Source: JANQOH01 sp965242575
Lineage (GTDB): Bacteria > Pseudomonadota > Alphaproteobacteria > UBA7887
NCBI GenBank assembly: GCA_965242575.1
Contig: OZ251461.1
Span: 2,604,001 to 2,668,000 of the forward strand
Length of the DNA stretch: 64,000 nt
Direction of reading: 5' to 3'
Position numbers and translations under genes: made by a program. The notes beneath the pieces are model-generated. The model had not been told where the DNA came from, ran no database searches, and was given only the letters and a program-made list of their open reading frames with translations. Shown here one piece after another: positions 42,268 to 50,838 of this stretch; the first letter of the stretch is position 1, and the number at the start of each line of letters is the position of its first letter.

Positions 42268-43791
42268 GTGCAGCTCCACCCCGAACCGGGCCCGTTCGCG
42301 GAGGTTTACGAGAGCGGGCGCCCGCAGGTCGTGTGGACCCGGCTGGTCGCCGACCTGGAGACTCCGGTCTCGGCGATGCTCAAACTCGCGGACGGGCGGG
42401 CCAACGCCTTCCTGCTGGAATCGGTCGAGGGCGGCGCGGCGCGCGGGCGGTTCTCCTTCATCGGCGTCGAGCCCGACCTGATCTGGCGCTGCTTCGGCGA
42501 CCGCGCCGAAATCAACCGCGACGCCCGCAACGACCCGGAGGCGTTCGCCCCCTGCCCCGAACCGGCGCTGGACTCGTTCCGCGCGCTGGAGGCGGAATCG
42601 CGCATCGACCTGCCGGAATCGCTCCCGCCCATGGCGGCCGGACTCGTCGGCTACATGAGTTACGACATGGCGCGCCTGATCGAGCGCCTCCCCGGCGTCA
42701 ACCCCGACCCGCTGGGCGTGCCCGACGGGCTGTTCGTCCGGCCGACGGCGATGGTGGTCTTCGACTCGGTGGAGGACACGATCTCGGTGGTGACGCCGGT
42801 GCGCCCCGCCCCCGGCGTCGACTCCCGCGCCGCCCGGGCGCTGGCGGCGGAGCGCCTCGCCCGCGCGGTCGCGGACCTGAACCGCGGCCTGCCGGTGGCG
42901 CGCGGCGCGGACGCCGCGCCGGCGGCGCCGCCGGCGGAGGCGGTCTCCAACGTAAGCCGCGAGCGCTACCGCGAGATGGTCCGCCGGGCGAAGGACTACA
43001 TCGCCGCCGGCGACGCCTTCCAGATCGTCCCGTCGCAGCGGTTCCGGGTTCCGTTCGCCCTGCCGCCCTTTGCGCTCTACCGGGCGCTGCGCCGGCTCAA
43101 CCCCTCGCCGTTCCTGTTTTTCCTCGATTTCGGCGCGTTCGCGGTGGTGGGCTCCAGCCCCGAGATCCTGGTGCGGCTGCGCGACGGCGTGGTGACGATC
43201 CGCCCCATCGCCGGGACCCGGCGCCGCGGCCGCGACCGCGGCGAGGACGCCGCCCTCGCCGCGGAAATGCTCGCGGACCCCAAGGAGCGGGCGGAGCACC
43301 TGATGCTTCTCGACCTCGGCCGCAACGACGTGGGCCGGGTGGCCCGGATCGGCACGGTGAAAGTCACCGAGCGCATGGTCGTGGAGCGTTACAGCCACGT
43401 CATGCATCTGGTCTCCAACGTCGAGGGCGCGCTCGCCGAGGGCCGCGACGCGCTGGACGCGCTGTTCGGCGGCTTCCCCGCCGGCACGGTGACCGGCGCG
43501 CCGAAGATCCGCGCGATGGAGATCATCGACGAACTGGAATCGGAGAAGCGCGGCGTATACGCCGGCTGCGTCGGCTATTTCGCCGCCAACGGCGGCATGG
43601 ACACCTGCATCGCGCTCCGCACCGCGGTGGTGAAGGACGGCGCGATGTTCGTCCAGGCGGGCGGCGGCGTCGTCGCCGACAGCGACCCCGATTTCGAATA
43701 CCGGGAGAGCTGCGACAAGGCGCGGGCGCTGCTCCGCGCCGCCGAGGAGGCCGCCCGTTTCGCCGCCCCCCGGGAGGGCGCCGGCCAATGA
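42268..43791 (+). CDS. trpE: Anthranilate synthase component I
   Basis: Converts chorismate plus ammonia to anthranilate, the first step of tryptophan synthesis. The 507-residue protein has the feedback-inhibition motif LLES (NAFLLESVEGG), and the catalytic C-domain reads GDAFQIVPSQRF, IAGTRRRGRD, MLLDLGRNDVGRV and GTVTGAPKIRAMEII. It starts with GTG at 42268, six bases after ppiD, with GGGG upstream. Its stop overlaps trpG (ATGA), giving one-to-one synthesis of the two subunits. Confidence 0.98.
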   Translation: MQLHPEPGPFAEVYESGRPQVVWTRLVADLETPVSAMLKLADGRANAFLLESVEGGAARGRFSFIGVEPDLIWRCFGDRAEINRDARNDPEAFAPCPEPALDSFRALEAESRIDLPESLPPMAAGLVGYMSYDMARLIERLPGVNPDPLGVPDGLFVRPTAMVVFDSVEDTISVVTPVRPAPGVDSRAARALAAERLARAVADLNRGLPVARGADAAPAAPPAEAVSNVSRERYREMVRRAKDYIAAGDAFQIVPSQRFRVPFALPPFALYRALRRLNPSPFLFFLDFGAFAVVGSSPEILVRLRDGVVTIRPIAGTRRRGRDRGEDAALAAEMLADPKERAEHLMLLDLGRNDVGRVARIGTVKVTERMVVERYSHVMHLVSNVEGALAEGRDALDALFGGFPAGTVTGAPKIRAMEIIDELESEKRGVYAGCVGYFAANGGMDTCIALRTAVVKDGAMFVQAGGGVVADSDPDFEYRESCDKARALLRAAEEAARFAAPREGAGQ

Positions 43792-44372
43792 TGATTCTCA
43801 TCGATAATTACGATAGTTTCACCTATAACCTCGTCCATTTTCTCGGCGAATTGGGGGCCGAGGTCTCGGTCCATCGCAACGACGCGATTACGCCGCGGGA
43901 GGTCCTCGCGCTGGAGCCGGAGGGGATCGTCCTGTCGCCGGGGCCGTGCGACCCGGACAAGGCGGGAATCTGCCTGGAGCTGGTGCGCCTCGCCGCCGGC
44001 CGGGCGCCGATTCTGGGCGTCTGCCTGGGCCATCAGGCGGTCGGCCAGGCGTTCGGCGCACGCGTCGTCCGCGCCCCCGAACCCATGCACGGCAAGCTCA
44101 GCGCGGTCCGCCACCGCGGCGGCGCGCTGTTCGCGGGCCTGCCCTCCCCCTTCGAAGCGACGCGCTACCACTCGCTGACCCTCGACCCCGGGAGCATTCC
44201 CGACTCGGTGGCGGTGGAGGCGGAGACGGACTCGGGCGTGATCATGGGGATCCGCCACCGCGAGTTCCCCGTCCACGGCGTCCAGTTCCACCCCGAGAGC
44301 ATCGCGTCGGAGCACGGCCACGACCTGCTGGCGAATTTCCTCGCCATCGCCCGCGCGGGAGGCGCGCGGTGA
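43788..44372 (+). CDS. trpG: Anthranilate synthase component II (glutamine amidotransferase)
   Basis: Supplies ammonia to TrpE by hydrolysing glutamine. The 194-residue class I amidotransferase has the oxyanion strand VLSPGPCDPDKAG, the nucleophile cysteine in LGVCLGHQAVGQ and the His-Glu pair in VQFHPESIASEHG. It overlaps trpE by ATGA and trpD by GTGA. Length is standard. The NYDSFTYNLVH start is typical. Confidence 0.98.
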   Translation: MMILIDNYDSFTYNLVHFLGELGAEVSVHRNDAITPREVLALEPEGIVLSPGPCDPDKAGICLELVRLAAGRAPILGVCLGHQAVGQAFGARVVRAPEPMHGKLSAVRHRGGALFAGLPSPFEATRYHSLTLDPGSIPDSVAVEAETDSGVIMGIRHREFPVHGVQFHPESIASEHGHDLLANFLAIARAGGAR

Positions 44373-45391
44373 GCGGTTTCAAGACCTTCCTCGCCGCGCT
44401 CGCGGACGGCGAACCGCTCGGCGAGGAGGACTCCTACGCCGCGTTCGACGCGATGATGTCCGGCGCCGCGACCCCGGCGCAGACCGGCGCCTTCCTGATG
44501 GGGCTGCGGGTGCGCGGCGAGACGGTGGCGGAGATCGCCGGCGCGGCGCGGGCGATGCGCGACAAGGCGCTCGCCGTCGCCGCCCCGCCGGGGACCATCG
44601 ACACCTGCGGCACCGGCGGCTCCGGCCTGGGCGGCTGGAACGTCTCGACCGCGGCGGCGCTGGTCGCCGCCGGGTGCGGCGTCCCCGTCGCCAAGCACGG
44701 CAACCGCGCCGTGTCGTCGCGGTCCGGGTCCGCCGATGCGCTGCGCGCGCTCGGCGTGAACATCGACGCCGACGCGGCGCGGGTCGCCGAATCGCTGGCG
44801 ACCGCGGGGATAGGCTTCCTCATGGCGCCGCGCCACCACGCCGCGATGCGCCACGTCGCCGGCGCCCGCGTCGAACTCGGCGCGCGGACGATCTTCAACA
44901 TCCTCGGCCCGCTGTCGAACCCGGCCGGCGCCAGGCGCCAGCTGATCGGCGTGTTCGCCGAACGCTGGCTGGAGCCGCTGGCGCGCGTCCTCCGCGAGCT
45001 CGGCTCCGAGCGGGTCTGGATCGTCCACGGCTCCGACGGAATGGACGAATTGACGACCACCGGCCCCTCCGGCGTCGCCGAGTTGAAGGACGGCGCGGTG
45101 TCGCGGTTCGAGATCGCGCCGGAGGACGCCGGGATTCCCCGCGCCCGCCCGGAGGACCTCGCCGGCGGCGGCCCGGAGCGCAACGCCGCCGCCATCCGCG
45201 ATTTGCTCGACGGCGCGCCGGGGCCGTTCCGCGACATCGTCCGGCTCAACGCCGGCGCCGCGCTGGTGGTCGCCGGCGCCGCCGCCGACCTCGCCGAAGG
45301 CGCCGCGCGCGCCGGACGGGCCATCGACGACGGCGCGGCGCGGCGCGCGCTTGACCGGCTCGTCGCCGTGACCAACCGGACGGACGGATGA
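44369..45391 (+). CDS. trpD: Anthranilate phosphoribosyltransferase
   Basis: Joins anthranilate and PRPP. The 340-residue protein has KHGNRAVSSRSGSADAL, LGPLSNPAGARRQLIGV and the HGSDGMDELTTTGPS metal-binding loop. The phosphate-binding motif reads GTGGSG instead of the usual GTGGDG: the conserved aspartate is serine, and the next residues (LGGWNVST) are also divergent. All other hallmarks are present and it sits in the trp operon, so I still call it functional. The GTG overlaps the trpG stop. Confidence 0.95.
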   Translation: MSGFKTFLAALADGEPLGEEDSYAAFDAMMSGAATPAQTGAFLMGLRVRGETVAEIAGAARAMRDKALAVAAPPGTIDTCGTGGSGLGGWNVSTAAALVAAGCGVPVAKHGNRAVSSRSGSADALRALGVNIDADAARVAESLATAGIGFLMAPRHHAAMRHVAGARVELGARTIFNILGPLSNPAGARRQLIGVFAERWLEPLARVLRELGSERVWIVHGSDGMDELTTTGPSGVAELKDGAVSRFEIAPEDAGIPRARPEDLAGGGPERNAAAIRDLLDGAPGPFRDIVRLNAGAALVVAGAAADLAEGAARAGRAIDDGAARRALDRLVAVTNRTDG

Positions 45392-46182
45392 GCGGCGTCC
45401 TCGCGCGCATCTGCGCCGACACGCGCCGGCGCGTCGCCGCGGCCAAGGCGCGCAAGCCCCGCGCGGCGCTGGAGGCCGAGGCGGCGGCGGCCCCGCCCCC
45501 GCGCGGCTTCGCCGCGGCGCTGGACGCCGCCTGCGCCGCGCCCGGCGGCATGGGGCTGATCGCCGAAATCAAGAAGGCGTCGCCGAGCAAGGGCGTCATC
45601 CGCGCGGATTTCGATCCTCCCGCGCTGGCGCGGGATTACGCGGCGGGCGGCGCGGCCTGCCTCTCGGTGCTCACCGACGGGCCGTATTTCCACGGATCGC
45701 TGGCGCATCTCGCGGCGGCGCGGGCGGCCTGCGCCCTGCCCGTGCTGCGCAAGGATTTCATGCTCGACCCGTGGCAGGTCGCCGAGGCGCGCGCCGCCGG
45801 CGCCGATTGCATCCTGGTCGTCATGGCCGCGGTCGACGACGCCGCGGCGGCGGAGCTGTGCGGCGAGGCCACGCGCTTCGGCATGGATTGCCTGCTCGAG
45901 GTCCACGACGAGGCGGAGCTGGCGCGCGCGCTGGCCCTGCCGGGCGGCGCGATCGGCGTCAACAACCGCGACCTGAAGACCCTCGCCGTGGACCTGGCGA
46001 CGACCGAGCGCCTCGCCGCGCTGGTCCCGCCCGGCCGCGCCGTCGTCTGCGAGAGCGGGATCGCCTCGCGCGCCGATGTGGAGCGCATGGCGGCGCATGG
46101 CGTCCGCCGCTTCCTGGTCGGCGAATCGCTCATGCGCCAACCCGACGTAGCGGCCGCGGCGCGGGCGTTGTTGACGCCGTGA
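45388..46182 (+). CDS. trpC: Indole-3-glycerol phosphate synthase
   Basis: Ring-closes carboxyphenylamino-deoxyribulose phosphate to indole-3-glycerol phosphate. The 264-residue TIM barrel has LIAEIKKASPSKG, LRKDFMLDPWQV, IGVNNRDLKT and VCESGI, all at their normal places. The ATG overlaps the trpD stop and its own stop overlaps moaC as GTGA. trpF, trpB and trpA are not in the window, a split trp layout normal for this group. Confidence 0.98.
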   Translation: MSGVLARICADTRRRVAAAKARKPRAALEAEAAAAPPPRGFAAALDAACAAPGGMGLIAEIKKASPSKGVIRADFDPPALARDYAAGGAACLSVLTDGPYFHGSLAHLAAARAACALPVLRKDFMLDPWQVAEARAAGADCILVVMAAVDDAAAAELCGEATRFGMDCLLEVHDEAELARALALPGGAIGVNNRDLKTLAVDLATTERLAALVPPGRAVVCESGIASRADVERMAAHGVRRFLVGESLMRQPDVAAAARALLTP

Positions 46183-46652
46183 GCTTCACCCATTTCGACG
46201 AGCGCGGCCGCGCCGTCATGGTCGATGTCGGCGCGAAGCCGGAGACCGAACGCGTCGCCGTCGCCGGCGCGCGGGTGACGATGGCGGCCCGGACCCTGGA
46301 GCTGGTCCGATCCGGCGGCCACGCGAAGGGCGACGTGCTCGGCGTCGCCCGGATCGCCGGCGTCATGGCGGCGAAGCGCACGCCCGAACTGATCCCCCTC
46401 TGCCATCCGCTGGCGCTTGCGTCGGTGAGCGTCGAATTCGCGTTCGACGAGGGCGCGGGGGCGGTCGACATCGCCGCGACGTGCAAACTCTCCGGGCGGA
46501 CGGGGGTCGAGATGGAGGCGTTGACGGCCGCCTCGATCGCCGCCCTGGCGATCTACGACATGTGCAAGGCGGTGGACCGGGGGATGCGGATAACCGACCT
46601 CCGCCTGCTCCACAAATCGGGCGGCAAATCCGGTCGCTACGATGCCGAATGA
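46179..46652 (+). CDS. moaC: Cyclic pyranopterin monophosphate synthase
   Basis: Second step of molybdenum-cofactor synthesis. The 157-residue protein has the signature LIPLCHPLAL, SGRTGVEMEALTA, YDMCKAVDRGM and the C-terminal KSGGKSG. The GTG start overlaps the trpC stop. The stop lies 11 bases inside moeA. The trpC-moaC-moeA linkage is typical of alphaproteobacteria. Confidence 0.97.
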   Translation: MSFTHFDERGRAVMVDVGAKPETERVAVAGARVTMAARTLELVRSGGHAKGDVLGVARIAGVMAAKRTPELIPLCHPLALASVSVEFAFDEGAGAVDIAATCKLSGRTGVEMEALTAASIAALAIYDMCKAVDRGMRITDLRLLHKSGGKSGRYDAE

Positions 46653-47886
46653 CCTGATGCCCGTCGCCGAGGCGCGGGCGCGGATCCTCGACGCCTTCGC
46701 GCCGCTGCCGGGGGAGCGGGTCGCCGTCTCCGAGGCGTTCGGCCGGGTGCTCGCCGCGCCCGTCGCGGCGCGCCGGACCCAGCCGCCCGCCGACGTCTCG
46801 GCGATGGACGGCTACGCGGTCCGCTCCGGCGACGTGGCCGCCCCGCCGGCGGTCCTGCGCCAGGTCGGCGTCTCCGCCGCCGGCGCCGGGTTCGACGGCG
46901 CGATCGGGCCGGGCGAGACGGTGCGCATCTTCACCGGCGCGCCGCTGCCGGAGGGCGCCGACGCCATCGCCATCCAGGAGGACGCGGCGGTCGACGGCGC
47001 GGACGGCGCGCGGATCGTCGTCGCCGAACCCGCGCCGCCCGGCCGCTACGTCCGCAAGGCGGGGCTGGACTTCGCCGCCGGCGACCCCGGCCTCGCCGCA
47101 GGCGCCGCGCTGGGCGCGCGCGCCATCGCCCTGGCGGCGGCGATGAACCACCCCTGGCTCGCCGTCCGGCGGCGGCCGCGAGTCGCCATCCTCGCCACCG
47201 GCGACGAGGTGGTCATGCCGGGGGAGCCGCTGGGCCGCGACCGGATCGTCAGCTCCAACTCGCTCGGCCTCGCGGCGGCGGTGCGCGCCTGCGGCGGCGA
47301 GCCGGTCATCCTCGGCGTCGCGCCGGACGACGAGGAGTCGCTGCGCGGCATGATCCGCGGCGCGCGCGGCCACGACCTGCTGGTGACGACCGGCGGCGTC
47401 TCGGTCGGCGACCGCGACCTGGTGCGCCAGGTCCTGGGCGGCGCGGGAATGACGCTCGACTTCTGGCGCATCGCCATGCGGCCCGGCAAGCCGCTGATGT
47501 TCGGCCGCCTCGACGGGACGCCGGTGCTCGGCCTGCCCGGCAACCCGGTGTCGGCGCTGGTCTGCGCCCTGGTGTTCCTGCGCCCGGCGCTCGGCCGGCT
47601 CCTCGGCCTCGACGCCGAGGCCGATTCGCGGCGCTGGCGGCGCCGCGTCGCGCTCGCGCGGGCGCTGCCGGCCAACGACCGGCGCGAGGACTACCTGCGC
47701 GCCGCGCTCGTCGAGGACGACGATGGACTCCCGCGCGCCGACCCGTTCGCCGCGCAGGACAGTTCGATGGTTTCGCTGCTCGCGCGGTCCGATTGCCTGG
47801 TGGTCCGCCCGCCGCACGCGCCGCCGGCGGCGGCGGGCGACCCGGCGGACGCGCTGGCGTTCCCCGCCGGGCCGGGCGGCATGTAG
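46642..47886 (+). CDS. moeA: Molybdopterin molybdenumtransferase
   Basis: Inserts molybdate into adenylated molybdopterin. The 414-residue protein shows ADVSAMDGYAVR, VRIFTGAPLPEGADAI, ILATGDEVV, VTTGGVSVGDRDLV and GLPGNPVSALV. All four domains are present and length is normal. It overlaps moaC by 11 bases and is followed by the lexA promoter region. Confidence 0.97.
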   Translation: MPNDLMPVAEARARILDAFAPLPGERVAVSEAFGRVLAAPVAARRTQPPADVSAMDGYAVRSGDVAAPPAVLRQVGVSAAGAGFDGAIGPGETVRIFTGAPLPEGADAIAIQEDAAVDGADGARIVVAEPAPPGRYVRKAGLDFAAGDPGLAAGAALGARAIALAAAMNHPWLAVRRRPRVAILATGDEVVMPGEPLGRDRIVSSNSLGLAAAVRACGGEPVILGVAPDDEESLRGMIRGARGHDLLVTTGGVSVGDRDLVRQVLGGAGMTLDFWRIAMRPGKPLMFGRLDGTPVLGLPGNPVSALVCALVFLRPALGRLLGLDAEADSRRWRRRVALARALPANDRREDYLRAALVEDDDGLPRADPFAAQDSSMVSLLARSDCLVVRPPHAPPAAAGDPADALAFPAGPGGM

Positions 47887-47907
47887 AAAATTCGTGAACG
47901 AAAGCGG

Positions 47908-47936
47908 TTGACGCGTTCCCGGAACCTACCTACAAG
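47908..47936 (+). promoter_or_regulatory. lexA promoter with candidate LexA-binding palindrome
   Basis: A -35 box TTGACG (47908-47913) and a -10-like TACAAG (47931-47936) are 17 bases apart. Between them lies the palindrome GTTCCCGGAAC (47915-47925), and another GTTC lies at 47937. The usual alphaproteobacterial SOS box GTTC-N7-GTTC is not present exactly. A self-repressing LexA site here is likely by position, but its exact form is uncertain. Confidence 0.55.
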
Positions 47937-47984
47937 GTTCGCACCGAATCGGTCGGGAAGATCGGGAACGAGGAGCGCACGGCC

Positions 47985-48659
47985 ATGTTGACTCGCAAGC
48001 AGCACGAACTTCTGACCTTCGTCAACGAGGCGCTGGAGACCACGGGCATCGCCCCCAGCTACGACGAGATGAAGGACGCGGTGGGGTTGAAATCGAAATC
48101 CGGCATCCACCGCCTGATCACCGCGCTGGAGGAGCGCGGTTTCATCCGCCGCCTGCCGCACCGCGCGCGCGCGGTGGAGGTGGTGAAACTCTCGCGGGAG
48201 GCGGAGAGGGCCCGGGCCGGCGGGTCCAACGTCGTCCACGCCGACTTCGCCGGCGCGCGCGGCGGCGGGGAGATCGCGGCGGTCGCCGTGCCCCTCTACG
48301 GCAAGATCGCCGCCGGCACGCCGATCGAGGCGATTAGCGCGTCCGATCGCGAGGTCGAGATTCCCGCCGCGTTCATCGGCGCCGGCGAGCATTACGCCCT
48401 CGAGGTGGAGGGCGATTCGATGGTCGACGCCGGCATCCTCGAGGGCGACATCGCCGTCATCGACCGGTCGGACACGGCGGAGAACGGGCAGATCGTCGTG
48501 GCGCTGGTCGACGACGCCGAGGCGACGCTCAAGCGGCTGCGGCGCAAGGGGAATTCGATCGCCCTCGAGGCGGAGAACCCGAAATACGAAACCCGCATCT
48601 TCGGGCCGGACCGGGTCAAGGTGCAGGGGCGTCTCGTCGGGCTGATCCGGCGCTACTGA
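47985..48659 (+). CDS. lexA: LexA repressor
   Basis: SOS-response repressor that cleaves itself when RecA is activated. The 224-residue protein has the winged-helix N-domain (LTRKQHELL, YDEMKDAVGLKSKSGIHRL), the scissile Ala110-Gly111 in GKIAAGTP, and the Ser145 (GDSMVDAG) and Lys183 (ATLKRLRR) dyad. It is longer than E. coli LexA in the linker, as usual for alphaproteobacteria. It is convergent with comEC, overlapping by seven bases. Confidence 0.97.
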   Translation: MLTRKQHELLTFVNEALETTGIAPSYDEMKDAVGLKSKSGIHRLITALEERGFIRRLPHRARAVEVVKLSREAERARAGGSNVVHADFAGARGGGEIAAVAVPLYGKIAAGTPIEAISASDREVEIPAAFIGAGEHYALEVEGDSMVDAGILEGDIAVIDRSDTAENGQIVVALVDDAEATLKRLRRKGNSIALEAENPKYETRIFGPDRVKVQGRLVGLIRRY

Positions 48660-50704
48660 CGCGGGCGCGGGCGCGGCGGCGGGGCCCACGGCCGGTCGCC
48701 GCGCGCGGCCCTCGCATGGGTCGCGCGAACGCCCCCGCCGCCGCCGAAACGGCCCCCGTCGAAATAGATCCCGTGCGCGCCGTTGCGCCACAGGTCGAAG
48801 CGGTCGATGACCAGCGGCGCGGCGCAGGCGCCGCGCACCGGCTCGGCGCTGACGACGACGTCGGCGGCGGCGCAATCCTCGGCCAGCGCGCGCGCGTCGA
48901 AAACCAGCGCCGCGCGCGGCCCGCCTTCGGGCGCGTAAAGGCAGCCCAGCGAATCGCACGCCATGCCGCCGGGCGGCCACGGGGCGGCCTCCGCCTCCCC
49001 CGCCCGGCGCAGCCAGTTCCGCGCGGCGAACCGGTCGGCGCGATTCGACGACACCGCCAGCCCGCCCTCCGGCGTCCGCGCGGCGAACAGGGTACCCTCG
49101 TCGTTGACCAGGACGTCGGGGCCGCGCGCCGCCGCCGCGACGGCGAGTCCCGCCGCGATTCCGGCGAGGCCCCAGAGCCGCCGCGGGCCGCGCCGGATCG
49201 CCAGCCACAGGCCGCCGAGCGCGACGCAGGCCAGGGCCCAGGGCGGCGCGGCGGGCGTGAGCGCCGCCGCCCAGGGCAGCCCGGCGCCCCATTCGGCCAC
49301 GCCGACGACCACGGCGATCCCCCACCCCATCGCATCCAGCGCCGGCGCCTCGAGGCCGAACGGCATCAGCAGCAGCGCCAGCAGTCCGCACGGCATGATC
49401 CACATCGCGGTCGCCGGAACCGCGACGAGGTTGGCGGCGAGGCCGAACGCCGCCACCCGGTTGAAGTGCCAGGCGGAGAACGGCGCGGTGGCGAGGCTCG
49501 CGACCAGCGTCGTCGCGACGACTCCGCCGAAATAGACGACGGGGCGCGGCCAGCGCCGCCGGTCCGGGTCGGCGCGGCGCAGGCCGCGCTCCCGCGCCGC
49601 CTCGTAGAACGCGACCAGCGCCACCACCGCCGCGAACGACATCTGGAAACTGGCGCCGACCAGGCTTTCGGGCCGCCATGCGAGGACCAGGAACGCCGCC
49701 CAGGCGACGGGCCGCATGGTGAGCGGCTCGCGGTCGAGCATGACCGCCGCCAGCACCATCCCGGTCATGACGAAGGCGCGCTGGGTGGGGATCGTCGCGC
49801 CGGTCAGCAGCAGGTAGCCGAACGCCGCCGCCAGCGCCGCGCCGGCGGCCCATTTCTTGATCGGCCGGCCGAGCGCGAGCGGCTCGACGAGGGCCAGGCC
49901 CAGGCGGACCGAGAAGAAGACCAGCCCGGCGACGAGGCCGAGATGCAGGCCGGAGATCGCCAGCAGGTGCGCCAGCCCGGAGTCGCGGAGCCACGCCAGT
50001 ACCGTCTCGTCGATTCCGCCGCGCAGCCCGGTGAGCAGGGCCGCGGCGATTCGCGCGCGGCGCCGCCATTCCGGGTCGTCCTCCCGGCCGCCGGTCATCG
50101 CCGCCTCGATGCGTTCGGCGATTCCGAGCCGCAGCGCCTCCAGCCGCCGCGGCGCGGCGTCCTCCTCCGCCTCCCCGCCGCGCGGCGGCCCGACCGCGTA
50201 ACCGACCGCGCCTATGCGCTGGAAGTAGAGCGCGCGGCCGAAGTCGAACCCGCCCGGCGCGGCCGGGGCCGGCGGCGGCAGAAGGATCGCGCGCACGGCG
50301 ATGGACCGCCCCGGCGGCGGCGGCGCGCCGGTGCGCAGGTTGAGGCGGACGCGCTCCGGCCGCTCCTCCGCCGGAAGCCGGTCGATTCCGTCCACCGCGA
50401 CGACGACGCGGTAGCCGGCGGGGCGGCGCTCGACCGACACGACCTCGCCGCGCAGCTCGGCGGGGCCGTGCTCCCAGGCGAGGATCGGCGCGGCGACGTG
50501 GGCCGTGCGCAGCGCGGCCGCGCCCGCGCCGGCCGCCGCGAGCGCGGCGAGCCACAACGCGAAGGCCAGCGAGAGCCGCCGCCGCGCGAACCACGCCCCG
50601 GCCGCCGCCGGGGCGAACGCCGCCGGCGCGGCCCACAGCGGCGGTTCGAAGGGCAGCGCGAAATAGACTCCGATCCCCGCCCCGAACGCGACCGGGAGCC
50701 ACAA
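48653..50704 (-). CDS. comEC: ComEC/Rec2-family DNA-uptake membrane protein
   Basis: Polytopic inner-membrane protein that forms the DNA channel in natural transformation. The 683-residue product has an N-terminal DUF4131-like part, the competence motif LAHLLAISGLHLGLVAG, and LTGATIPTQRAFVMTG. The C-terminal part looks like a reduced beta-lactamase-like domain without a clear HxHxDH motif. The best start is TTG at 50704. Coding-like sequence (GEVAESHRRPLWLPV) continues upstream in frame with no ATG or GTG before a stop, so the true start is unclear. It is divergent from gltX. Confidence 0.9.
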   Translation of the reverse strand: MWLPVAFGAGIGVYFALPFEPPLWAAPAAFAPAAAGAWFARRRLSLAFALWLAALAAAGAGAAALRTAHVAAPILAWEHGPAELRGEVVSVERRPAGYRVVVAVDGIDRLPAEERPERVRLNLRTGAPPPPGRSIAVRAILLPPPAPAAPGGFDFGRALYFQRIGAVGYAVGPPRGGEAEEDAAPRRLEALRLGIAERIEAAMTGGREDDPEWRRRARIAAALLTGLRGGIDETVLAWLRDSGLAHLLAISGLHLGLVAGLVFFSVRLGLALVEPLALGRPIKKWAAGAALAAAFGYLLLTGATIPTQRAFVMTGMVLAAVMLDREPLTMRPVAWAAFLVLAWRPESLVGASFQMSFAAVVALVAFYEAARERGLRRADPDRRRWPRPVVYFGGVVATTLVASLATAPFSAWHFNRVAAFGLAANLVAVPATAMWIMPCGLLALLLMPFGLEAPALDAMGWGIAVVVGVAEWGAGLPWAAALTPAAPPWALACVALGGLWLAIRRGPRRLWGLAGIAAGLAVAAAARGPDVLVNDEGTLFAARTPEGGLAVSSNRADRFAARNWLRRAGEAEAAPWPPGGMACDSLGCLYAPEGGPRAALVFDARALAEDCAAADVVVSAEPVRGACAAPLVIDRFDLWRNGAHGIYFDGGRFGGGGGVRATHARAARGDRPWAPPPRPRPRQ

Positions 50705-50838
50705 CGGCCGGCGGTGGCTTTCGGCGACCTCCCCGGCGGCGCGCGGGACGCCGCGCCCCTCCCCCGCCGCCGGTCGCTCCGCCGTCGCCGGTCTGCTAGA
50801 CAGGGCGCGTCGTCCTCATGGCGGGCCGAATGTAACGC

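Noticed and set aside
47691..50702. A 1003-residue minus-strand ORF over comEC and lexA
   Set aside because: It is an arginine- and glycine-rich shadow of comEC and the antisense of lexA and moeA, with no domain.
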